A stretch of DNA of 15,268 nt from Bacillota bacterium (lineage in GTDB: Bacteria > Bacillota > Clostridia > Lachnospirales > Lachnospiraceae): assembly GCA_023420935.1 (NCBI GenBank), contig JAEZUR010000090.1:1-15268 (forward strand), in the 5' to 3' direction. The position numbers were made by a program, and so were the translations under genes. Positions within the stretch are counted from its first letter, which is position 1, and every line of letters starts with the position of its first letter. Below, piece after piece: positions 7,212 through 14,441 of this stretch. The notes beneath the pieces are model-generated. The model was not told where the DNA came from. It made no database searches and saw only the letters and a program-made list of their open reading frames with translations.

Positions 7212-7748
7212 TTGGAGTCCTTTGGGAGAATGATGGAGATATTAATTACCGTAGTTCTATTATTTTTAGTGCCTCTTAACTATATGGCAATCAAACAAGA
7301 TATGATTTGCCAGACCTATGTAACAACTGAAGTATCCTATCTTGTTGATTCCGTTCGAAATCTAGGTTATGTGACAGATCAAATGTATACTACTTTCTTA
7401 AGAAAATTAGAGGCAACTAATCAAGTTTATGATGTGGAACTGATTCATTACAAGAGAGTGGTAGATCCCATATTAGAAGAGAATACGGTAGTATGGAATG
7501 AATGTAATTATTATTGTACCTACACAAGTGATATTTTGAATCAACTTTATATGGGAACTAATGATGTTGATGATGATGGTTCGGTGAATTGTTATAAAAT
7601 GAATCAGGGAGATTATTTTACCATGAAAGTTCATAACAAAAATAAAACATTTGCTGTAAGATTACAGGAATTCTTTTTGCATCGGAATCTAACCGCTGAA
7701 CAGATTATGGTGGTATATGGAGGTGCCATACGGGATGAAGCTTACTAA
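7212..7748 (+). CDS. TadE/TadF-like pseudopilin candidate, 178 aa
   Basis: After a short N-terminus (MESFGRM) there is one membrane helix at about residues 8-26, followed by an outer domain of about 150 residues. The start of that domain (VDSVRNLGYVTDQMYTTF) shows the helical pattern of minor pilins that continue their N-terminal helix outwards. Three cysteines lie in the outer region near residues 96-126 (CNYYCTY and a later Cys), so a disulfide is possible. Start TTG at 7212 follows AAAGGAG (7198-7204) by seven bases; no earlier ATG exists in the frame near a ribosome site. Its 3' end overlaps the next gene by 14 bases. TadE/TadF similarity is judged from layout and locus position, not from a recognised domain. 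Confidence 0.68.
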   Translation: MESFGRMMEILITVVLLFLVPLNYMAIKQDMICQTYVTTEVSYLVDSVRNLGYVTDQMYTTFLRKLEATNQVYDVELIHYKRVVDPILEENTVVWNECNYYCTYTSDILNQLYMGTNDVDDDGSVNCYKMNQGDYFTMKVHNKNKTFAVRLQEFFLHRNLTAEQIMVVYGGAIRDEAY

Positions 7749-8547
7749 TGTTGCTTTGATTGTAGTGATTGTTTTCCTTTGCTTTATGGTAATTGATGAC
7801 GTGAAAACAGGTGAATTGTGGGCAATTACCATTCAACAAAGTAAGCTTAATAATGTGCTAGATAATGCAGTGGAAGATGCAATGATACAATTTGTAGAAA
7901 CAGATTCTGTGCGTGATATTGTTATTAATAAAGAGGAAGCTGTGAATCAGTTTTTTACCAGTGTATTTATTAACATGGATATTATGGAAAATCCAGCCTT
8001 GAAACGTCAGTTTAGTCTATATGTTCCGGTTATTGCAGTTATAGACGAGGATGGGTTTTATCTATATTACACCAACGAAGAAACAGTTCAGGGTGAAAAA
8101 CGTATAAATCAAATTTTCACACAAAAATATAATTATACACAAACGTATGATAACTATAAGATTAGTTATACATTAGGTGATTATATCTATGTTAGCAATC
8201 TATCAACCGGCCAGTTAATGGAAGGTAATTACCATGATATAAGGGAACAATGTTACATTTCGCACTTAATGGATGACCAGCTTTTTGAGGAAGAACGTAG
8301 AAAGGTTATTGTAAATTTATTAAAAGAACGTATGACACTCTTTATCAATCAGCACAATCGAATTGCAAAATTTTATGGAATTAAATATGAATTTACCCTA
8401 CCTCAGATAGAAAAAGAAGAATGGTATCGGAGTATAGATGATATAGGAATGATTGTGTTTTTTCAAGGTTATCCCTATGGGGGAAGGGAAAGAGGATTTT
8501 ATAATCGGGTGATAATTGGTGGCGCAAGAGTAAGAAAAGATACTTAA
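7735..8547 (+). CDS. Second single-pass minor-pilin-like protein, 270 aa
   Basis: The product starts MKLTNVALIVVIVF, with one membrane helix at about residues 5-21 and an outer or soluble region of about 245 residues. That region begins with a helical stretch (TIQQSKLNNVLDNAVEDA) suited to packing with other pilin-like subunits, and ends with a strand-like NRVIIGGARVRKDT. The ATG at 7735 is preferred because GGAGGTG (7719-7725) sits about nine bases upstream and the hydrophobic segment then begins at once; an in-frame ATG at 7717 would overlap that ribosome site and add MEVPYG. The gene overlaps its upstream neighbour by 14 bases, so translation is probably coupled. No downstream terminator is visible. 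This is the last gene of the Tad-like operon proper. Function beyond membrane-anchored structural subunit is not clear. Confidence 0.68.
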   Translation: MKLTNVALIVVIVFLCFMVIDDVKTGELWAITIQQSKLNNVLDNAVEDAMIQFVETDSVRDIVINKEEAVNQFFTSVFINMDIMENPALKRQFSLYVPVIAVIDEDGFYLYYTNEETVQGEKRINQIFTQKYNYTQTYDNYKISYTLGDYIYVSNLSTGQLMEGNYHDIREQCYISHLMDDQLFEEERRKVIVNLLKERMTLFINQHNRIAKFYGIKYEFTLPQIEKEEWYRSIDDIGMIVFFQGYPYGGRERGFYNRVIIGGARVRKDT

Positions 8548-8551
8548 AATC

Positions 8552-8580
8552 TTGTATAAAGTTACATTATTTACTATAAT
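8552..8580 (+). promoter_or_regulatory. Promoter of the SLH-protein gene
   Basis: A -35-like TTGTAT (8552-8557) is followed after exactly 17 bases by a perfect -10 box TATAAT (8575-8580). Transcription would start near 8587, giving a short leader of about 30 bases before the ATG at 8616. It is the best promoter match in the window and separates the surface-protein genes from the Tad-like operon. Confidence 0.7.
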
Positions 8581-8589
8581 AGTAAATAA
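8567..8589. promoter_or_regulatory. 23-bp palindrome over the -10 box (operator candidate)
   Basis: TTATTTACTAT (8567-8577) and ATAGTAAATAA (8579-8589) are perfect reverse complements around a single central A. GTTA (8561-8564) and TAAC (8591-8594) extend the symmetry after small breaks. The core contains the whole -10 hexamer, so a bound dimeric regulator would block RNA polymerase. No T-run follows, so it is not a terminator. Confidence 0.6.
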
Positions 8590-8615
8590 CTAACATATGT
8601 GGGGGAGACACAAAT

Positions 8616-9860
8616 ATGAAAGAATCAAGGACGAAATTATCAAGGAAAATAATACTTAGGAAAATGTTATTGAGAAAAAATCTTTGTATGGCAGGGATAA
8701 GCTTTGTCGTTATAATTATATTAACATTAATAAAACCTTGGACGGTAAAAGCAGATTCCACCTATATTACTACGGAACAGTTTATTAAAAAGTTAGTTGA
8801 AGTAACAAAACTAGATGTTGATCAAACAAAGAACCAACCGTATATTTCAGCTGCTTTAGCAGGAGGAATTGTAGTTGAAGGTGAATTCAAGGATTATGAC
8901 AGTACCATCACAAAAGTGGATGCCGCAGTCTTGGTAAATCGCGCGGATGAAATAATGAATGGTACAACATTCGATGAGACCTTATTTAATCAGGTAAAAG
9001 ATAAAAAGCGTATTTCTGACCTTAATAAAGTAGTGTCTTCAAAACAAAATGAGGTTATTAAGACCTTTGCCAAAGGAATTATGGTTGGAGCGTCTGATGG
9101 TACTTATTCTCATACCAGATCCTTTAAAGGGCAGGACAAGTTGAAACTGAGTGAAGCTAATACAGTGGTAGATAGATTAGTATATAAGGAGAAAAGAAAA
9201 AAGATCAGCCCGGATGGCCAGTTGATTCGTACAATGAAGTTGCCTAAGAATTATAAGGATTATCCGTATATTTTGGCGGCATTTCCGAATGGGTTTTATG
9301 AGAAGGAGTATCATTGGAAAAAGACTGCTATTACACCAGTGGAAACAAGAAAGCTTGATATAAATGGAAACAAAATGACTGAGATAATGGATGCATACTT
9401 AGGTATTTGGACTCAGAAAGTAGATGCAAATTTAAATACTAGATTAAATGTAAATTACAAGACTGTAAATAATGCTTGGATTAATAAGTTATCAAAAACC
9501 TATTATTATTACGATATGGAAGAACTTTCATATATGAATAAGCGTTTAACTGATGATATAAAAAAATATTTATCTGCATTAAAAAAAAACCAAGTAATAG
9601 TTCAAGGTATTAGTTCAGTTGAACCGTCCACAGTCTATTTTGATGGATCGGCTTTTGATATGCGTTGTTATATAAAATTTAAAGTAGTATCAGCAAAAAA
9701 TATGAAGTTACATCAGGAAGTAATGTATGGTAGCGATATATACCTTGATAGTTTACAGAAAAATAAATGGTATTCTTTATATGTAGACATTGATTTAAGT
9801 TCACCAGATGGTGGTAGTGATGGTTATGATTATTCTGTAAGTAAAGGGTATTTCTATTAA
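8616..9860 (+). CDS. Secreted SLH-domain (S-layer homology) protein, 414 aa
   Basis: The product has a long basic N-region, a hydrophobic helix at residues 25-39 and a likely signal-peptidase site after VKA (residue 46), so it is exported. Two degenerate SLH repeats follow, at about 50-112 and 127-187. The second is clearest, with GIMVGASDGTY (154-164) matching the GI.G..DG.F core, while GGIVVEGEF (83-91) marks the first. SLH repeats bind pyruvylated secondary wall polymers, so the protein probably sits on the cell wall. SLH modules usually come in threes; a third is not obvious. Residues about 200-414 show no recognised domain. Start ATG at 8616 lies behind GGGGGAG (8601-8607). It has its own promoter and ends 13 bases before the next exported-protein gene, so the two probably form a surface-protein pair. 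Confidence 0.8.
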   Translation: MKESRTKLSRKIILRKMLLRKNLCMAGISFVVIIILTLIKPWTVKADSTYITTEQFIKKLVEVTKLDVDQTKNQPYISAALAGGIVVEGEFKDYDSTITKVDAAVLVNRADEIMNGTTFDETLFNQVKDKKRISDLNKVVSSKQNEVIKTFAKGIMVGASDGTYSHTRSFKGQDKLKLSEANTVVDRLVYKEKRKKISPDGQLIRTMKLPKNYKDYPYILAAFPNGFYEKEYHWKKTAITPVETRKLDINGNKMTEIMDAYLGIWTQKVDANLNTRLNVNYKTVNNAWINKLSKTYYYYDMEELSYMNKRLTDDIKKYLSALKKNQVIVQGISSVEPSTVYFDGSAFDMRCYIKFKVVSAKNMKLHQEVMYGSDIYLDSLQKNKWYSLYVDIDLSSPDGGSDGYDYSVSKGYFY

Positions 9861-9873
9861 AAGGATGTAGAAA

Positions 9874-12800
9874 ATGAAAAATGTTAAGAAAGTAAATAAA
9901 TTAATTTTAGCACTACTAGTATTAATTAGTGTATTACATTTAAATGAAATTAGAGGACACGCAGAAAGACCAATTATTGACTTTGTAGCAGGAGCAATTT
10001 CTTTTACAACCAAGGATACAAAAGCCACTACAGACATTACATGGGGAACAGTAGGGTTCACAATAACTAGAAAACCATGTTTGCCCAATGGTGACCCTAC
10101 TAAGTATCCCCATGCAACTTTATGGATGACACCTGATATGAAGGATGATACAAATGATTCGGGTTCACATACTTATGTTAAATTCACTATTCCGGTTGAA
10201 GATGTAAATAAAGCGCTTAATGCTGCTGGATTTGAAGAAATACAGGAAAATGATTTAATTTACGTACATACAATTTTTCAGGTATATCATGATGGAAAAC
10301 CACATGGAAAGCGAATTTATACATTAAATGATATAAAAGGGGCTGAGTCTTGGAATAATACCAGTGATTTTGATGACCATTTTGATGTACCAACTTTATA
10401 TCACGGTGGTAAATCACCAGTTACAACACTTTATCTTGATGCATCAGGTAAGGTTATTAAAAAAGTAGAAATGGAACCAGTTGAACCGGGGAAAAAAACT
10501 ACTCTTACTTTTGATAAAACAATGACATATGGTGGTAAGAAATTATATATTTGCAAAAGCTATATTCTTAAACAATCTACAGGAAAGCGTATTAATGATT
10601 CTACCCACTGGGTTACAAGTGTTACATCCAAGACTTATGAAGAACAGCTAATTGATAAAGAAATCCTTAGCCGAAGCCAAAAGCAAATAGTTGGTGGAAT
10701 TGTATATGTTGCAAGAATGGTAGAAAAACGGCAAGCAGACAATAAATCGGTAGAGATTCTTCCACCATATGCAACAGGAATAATAGCAGCAGATGATAGA
10801 GATAATGAACAGTTTGATGTAACAGATGGGATTCCTACAACCGAAAACCTCTATACCAATGTTTTTTCTAGCAAATATCTACTAGGATATGTTTTTCTTC
10901 AGAAAATAGGTAAAAAATCGTATACGGTAACCGCTACCAAAACATATAACCTGTCATGGGAAGAGCTTGACCCTAAAACCATGAAAAAGGTAACCAAAAC
11001 AGCTACTAAATCCGTAACGCAGTCAGTTAATATATACCGTTATTATTCCTATTGGTATATTAATAATATGGAATACTATCGTATTTCGAATGCTGCAGTC
11101 AATAACTATTCGTTGACAAATGGCAAAACAGTTATGGAACCTAAAAATTATTCTGTACCTGATTTGGATTACGAGCATACATTAGATGAAGATAAACATA
11201 TTATTGAACCAATAGATCCTAGTAGGCCATACTCAGTAGATTTAGGTTCAGAATCATGTTCTGGACAAAGCCCTCCAGCAGCAGATTTTACTGGTGAAGT
11301 TGATGGAATGATTGGTCAAATACAGGTAAGAAATGATCGACTTAAATTTGATGGAAATGTTATAATGAATAATAATTATGTATCCAAGGATGGTAAAGAG
11401 CCTGAAGATATTGAAATTGATGGTGAAGATATTGACGAAGATGTTCTATATGAGTCAGCACAGACTATAGAAAGAAACAAATCAAATGGAAGATTTGGAT
11501 CTACAGGTTCTATTACGTATGAAGCTTTAAAGACCATTAATCCTAGAGTTACAGGATCCCTTACTTATCCAGTAAATGAACTATCTGATGTTGTGATACA
11601 TACACCAACTGTATGTGATGCTTTTGTATCTGATATGAAGGTATATAACCAAATGTTAAATCCGGATACAACTAAAGCACCTCTTGTCTTGGATACGACA
11701 TTTACCATTATGCTTCCCACCACAGGAAGCCACCGATATATAAACGGTTACGGATATAACGATTATGCAAAATATATCGACCGGCGGCAAGTGAAATTCC
11801 CATTTGATGTTTATCAAGGGACTACCTATATACCAACAGGTTCATGGACTACATTAAGTTCTGAAACCACGCAATTCTATCTCCCAATCTGGGTAAATGA
11901 AGGAAACTATACAATCGATTTCCGATCTATTAGTATCAATGCAGATGCTAATCAAGCTTTAAATCAGACTGAAACCCTTGCTAACTTAAGTTTACAGAAT
12001 TATGTGGCAACGGATACTATCAATGTCCAAGTTTCTGGACGAATCTATAATCTAAAACTCTATGATATTTCTGACTATCCTATCTGGCAAGATGTATTTC
12101 GTAAGCCGAACTCCTTAAAATTAACAGGGTTCCAGTATACGGTTGGGACAAAGAATCAAAATGGAACAGATACTGGGCAGAATGCAAAGTATACAATACC
12201 ATTAGTGAATGGTAGTCACCCAACACGCTCTGGCATTGGAGCAATCAAGTCTGGGTATGTAACGAGATTCCATTTAGTTACTATAGGCAATATGTTTTCA
12301 GATAAAGATTATATAAAAATCCGCCCAAGATTTTACTATGTAGACGCTAAGGGGAATAACAAGCAAGAAGTGGATATTTACTATACCGAAACTTTCTTGG
12401 GTAAAAAGCAAGTGCTAATCAAAGCAGGAAGTTTACTTGATTCATTAAATGTGAAAGCGTTTCATCTTGGGGATACTTATCTCTCTGTTCCGGAAGCAGA
12501 GATTACTACCAAATCCTACATAACAGGGAAGTCGGTAAATGAAATAAAAGACAAGAAAGCAAATCTCTTTACATTTACAAATATAATGATTCCAGAGGCA
12601 CTACGAACCTATATTGGAAGCAATTATACACCTACTGGATCAGTACCAAACGGAGTAGACGAAAGAAAAGTAACCACATCCATGCAAAAATGGTACGCAG
12701 AATATTACTTGCCAAGTGATATACATGTTGTTCCAAAAGGCTATGATGTGCAAGGGTATTCAAAAAACAATGGAGGACTTGATTATCAAGAGACATTTTG

Positions 12801-13047
12801 GTTGAACGATGGTTATGTAATTGTAAACTTTGATATTGAAACCATCCAAAATGGTGTTAGACATTTAAGCTATCTTAACTTAGAAAATGCAGCGAAGGGA
12901 TTTTGTAATATGTGGAATAAGGAAGGATTTATTTATGGGAAAGTGGATGAAAAAGGAAATCGATTCCAATTTGTAGATGGAGATACATTCCTATATTTTA
13001 CAGATAAATCCGCTGCTAGAGACTATAGAGCAGGCGGTACCCATTAA
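9874..13047 (+). CDS. Large secreted beta-rich surface protein, 1057 aa
   Basis: A signal peptide is clear: MKNVKKVNKL, a leucine/isoleucine core at residues 10-23 and a likely cut after GHA (residue 30). The mature part of about 1027 residues is rich in Thr, Tyr, Asn and Val, with alternating strand-like patterns and few cysteines, as in extracellular beta-sandwich proteins. An acidic stretch (EPEDIEIDGEDIDED, 509-523) could bind calcium or act as a linker. A segment from about 640 to 743, including YVATDTINVQVSGRIYNL (from 710) and DYPIWQDVFR (734-743), looks like a compact domain. There is no LPxTG sorting signal, SLH repeat or C-terminal membrane helix, so attachment may depend on the SLH protein encoded 13 bases upstream. 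Start ATG at 9874 follows AAAGGATG. I do not recognise the family; adhesin or pilus-tip cargo is a guess from context. Confidence 0.78.
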   Translation: MKNVKKVNKLILALLVLISVLHLNEIRGHAERPIIDFVAGAISFTTKDTKATTDITWGTVGFTITRKPCLPNGDPTKYPHATLWMTPDMKDDTNDSGSHTYVKFTIPVEDVNKALNAAGFEEIQENDLIYVHTIFQVYHDGKPHGKRIYTLNDIKGAESWNNTSDFDDHFDVPTLYHGGKSPVTTLYLDASGKVIKKVEMEPVEPGKKTTLTFDKTMTYGGKKLYICKSYILKQSTGKRINDSTHWVTSVTSKTYEEQLIDKEILSRSQKQIVGGIVYVARMVEKRQADNKSVEILPPYATGIIAADDRDNEQFDVTDGIPTTENLYTNVFSSKYLLGYVFLQKIGKKSYTVTATKTYNLSWEELDPKTMKKVTKTATKSVTQSVNIYRYYSYWYINNMEYYRISNAAVNNYSLTNGKTVMEPKNYSVPDLDYEHTLDEDKHIIEPIDPSRPYSVDLGSESCSGQSPPAADFTGEVDGMIGQIQVRNDRLKFDGNVIMNNNYVSKDGKEPEDIEIDGEDIDEDVLYESAQTIERNKSNGRFGSTGSITYEALKTINPRVTGSLTYPVNELSDVVIHTPTVCDAFVSDMKVYNQMLNPDTTKAPLVLDTTFTIMLPTTGSHRYINGYGYNDYAKYIDRRQVKFPFDVYQGTTYIPTGSWTTLSSETTQFYLPIWVNEGNYTIDFRSISINADANQALNQTETLANLSLQNYVATDTINVQVSGRIYNLKLYDISDYPIWQDVFRKPNSLKLTGFQYTVGTKNQNGTDTGQNAKYTIPLVNGSHPTRSGIGAIKSGYVTRFHLVTIGNMFSDKDYIKIRPRFYYVDAKGNNKQEVDIYYTETFLGKKQVLIKAGSLLDSLNVKAFHLGDTYLSVPEAEITTKSYITGKSVNEIKDKKANLFTFTNIMIPEALRTYIGSNYTPTGSVPNGVDERKVTTSMQKWYAEYYLPSDIHVVPKGYDVQGYSKNNGGLDYQETFWLNDGYVIVNFDIETIQNGVRHLSYLNLENAAKGFCNMWNKEGFIYGKVDEKGNRFQFVDGDTFLYFTDKSAARDYRAGGTH

Positions 13048-13053
13048 ATGGTA

Positions 13054-13079
13054 AAAAGCCACTAAATGTGGCGGATTTT
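13054..13079 (+). terminator. Weak terminator-like hairpin after the surface-protein gene
   Basis: GCCAC (13058-13062) and GTGGC (13068-13072) make a 5-bp stem with a five-base loop, preceded by A-rich and followed by GGATTTTG. The T-run is short and displaced, so termination may be partial. It begins just after the stop at 13047. Confidence 0.35.
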
Positions 13080-13120
13080 GCGAAATTTCAATCCTTGTTT
13101 CGCTATTCTTGCCTTACTTT

Positions 13121-13148
13121 TTGCCCACCTTAAGCCGATATATATACT
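13121..13148 (+). promoter_or_regulatory. Candidate promoter of the beta-helix genes
   Basis: TTGCCC (13121-13126) and TATACT (13143-13148) are 16 bases apart and match consensus at 4/6 and 5/6. Start of transcription would be near 13155, giving a leader of about 27 bases. Supporting context is the hairpin at 13058-13072 and the 134-base gap. Confidence 0.4.
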
Positions 13149-13179
13149 GATAAATTATATTGGCGTTAGGTGGTGGCAA
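13121..13179 (+). repeat. Imperfect inverted repeat enclosing a Shine-Dalgarno site
   Basis: TTGCC (13121-13125) pairs with GGCAA (13175-13179), CACCT (13126-13130) with AGGTG (13168-13172), and GCC (13134-13136) with GGC (13162-13164). The right arm contains the AGGTGG ribosome site of the next gene. If transcripts read through from upstream, this hairpin would hide that site; if the promoter at 13121-13148 is used, the left arm is not transcribed. Confidence 0.4.
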
Positions 13180-13181
13180 GC

Positions 13182-14411
13182 ATGGATCTTTTAAGTTTTA
13201 TCAAAGAAAAACATAATAGTAATAACCAGGTTGTACATCCCTTTGCATATAGAGATGTGAATTTTAAATACCTATATTGTTTTGGATTAGGTGTTGTAGC
13301 GTGCGGATCCATGAAAGCAATGACAGAGATCAGACAGTATCTGGATCAGATTGTTGATAGTATGTTGTTAACTGCAAACTATAAGGATAAGATTATTATT
13401 GATATTAATAATAATTTTGATTATAAAATCAATGATGTATTTGAACTATTAATCACCAAGGAAGAAAGATATTGCTTTGCTGCGGATCTATATCGGATCA
13501 GTAACAAAAGCTTGTGGGCTCAGGATTACTGCGAGAATATTATTGATATTTACATGCAGATTTTTCATTTCGTAAAAGAAGAGAGAAACTTTTTTCAAGA
13601 GTTCATGCTGTTATCAGAGAAGAATAACAAAGAGAAAGCAATGGAATTGTATCGTGATTTTACTGGAGAAGGGTTCCGTATCAGCTATCGATTGCTACAA
13701 TACATGTTTCCTGATTTTCTACTTGAGGAAACCTACGAGAGTATTGTATTAGAACATGGATCCAGATTAATTTTAGATAAACCAACTAAAATTTTAGGAA
13801 ATGTAACTATCCAAAGTGGGGCGTCTTTGGTAATTGATGGAGCAACGGTTAAGCTGACTGGCACTATTTTTGTATCAGATGGGAAATTAACCATAAAGAA
13901 CGCAGATATTTTCGTAAAGGATTGTAAAGAGGAATATGCATTTGTTGTAGCTAATACAGCACTGGTGATTATAGAGGATTCCATAATTGATTGTAATTTT
14001 AAATCAGGTATGATGAAACAGAGTAGTGGACACCTGGTGATTAATAATACAACCATTCAAAATACAAAATTTAGTAGAGGCATCACCTTTACCGGAAGAT
14101 CCCTCATTATGAATGGTGTAACAATGCAAGACTGTTTAGCAGGTGGTATACATAATTTAGAAAACTCAGAGATGGATATAGATGACTGTAATTTTTATAA
14201 TTGTAACGCAGAACATGGCGGTGCAATTTATTCAGATTCCCTGGAAAGTGTTAGCATAAGTAACAGTAAGTTTCAAAATTGCAACGCAAAATATTTAGGA
14301 GGTGCAGTTTACTTTACCTACATGAAGTATGGACAGACTGTCAGTAACTGTGAGCTTTTAAACTGTATACCAAAGGACAGTAACCTGTTTAATGTATACA
14401 ACTTAGTTTAG
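13182..14411 (+). CDS. Helical (TerB-like) domain plus right-handed beta-helix protein, 409 aa
   Basis: The protein has two parts. Residues 1-190 are mostly helical; the stretch at about 85-150 (FELLITKEERYCFAADLYRI onwards) has the spacing of helices and acidic residues seen in TerB-like domains. From G193 to the end the sequence becomes short repeated strands of about 20-27 residues (GNVTIQSGASLVIDG, SDGKLTIKNADIFV and so on), the mark of a right-handed parallel beta-helix. Near the C-terminus two units carry Pmp-like cores, FYNCNAEHGGAIY (GGAI at 346-349) and FQNCNAKYLGGAVYF (GGAV at 373-376), 27 residues apart. No signal peptide, membrane helix or pectate-lyase active site is visible, so it is probably cytoplasmic. 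ATG 13182 is preferred over the in-frame GTG at 13170, which lies inside the AGGTGG ribosome site. The next gene is a paralogue 30 bases downstream. Confidence 0.82.
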   Translation: MDLLSFIKEKHNSNNQVVHPFAYRDVNFKYLYCFGLGVVACGSMKAMTEIRQYLDQIVDSMLLTANYKDKIIIDINNNFDYKINDVFELLITKEERYCFAADLYRISNKSLWAQDYCENIIDIYMQIFHFVKEERNFFQEFMLLSEKNNKEKAMELYRDFTGEGFRISYRLLQYMFPDFLLEETYESIVLEHGSRLILDKPTKILGNVTIQSGASLVIDGATVKLTGTIFVSDGKLTIKNADIFVKDCKEEYAFVVANTALVIIEDSIIDCNFKSGMMKQSSGHLVINNTTIQNTKFSRGITFTGRSLIMNGVTMQDCLAGGIHNLENSEMDIDDCNFYNCNAEHGGAIYSDSLESVSISNSKFQNCNAKYLGGAVYFTYMKYGQTVSNCELLNCIPKDSNLFNVYNLV

Positions 14412-14441
14412 TGTGGTCTAGCTACACAGATGGGAGGCAGT

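Noticed and set aside
8567..8589. Palindrome considered as a terminator of the Tad-like operon
   Set aside because: The loop would be one base, the stem is nearly all A/T and no T-run follows; overlap with the -10 box fits an operator better.
8567..8761. Open frame on the - strand across the SLH-gene promoter and signal peptide
   Set aside because: Its hydrophobic content is the complement of the signal-peptide codons and it has no ribosome site.
9801..10417. Two - strand open frames (9801-10088 and 10217-10417) opposite the surface-protein gene
   Set aside because: Both are complements of coding sequence without start signals or recognisable products.
13182..14411. Pectate lyase or other polysaccharide-degrading enzyme
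   Set aside because: The beta-helix repeats fit the fold, but no signal peptide and no catalytic Asp/Arg motif of those enzymes are visible.
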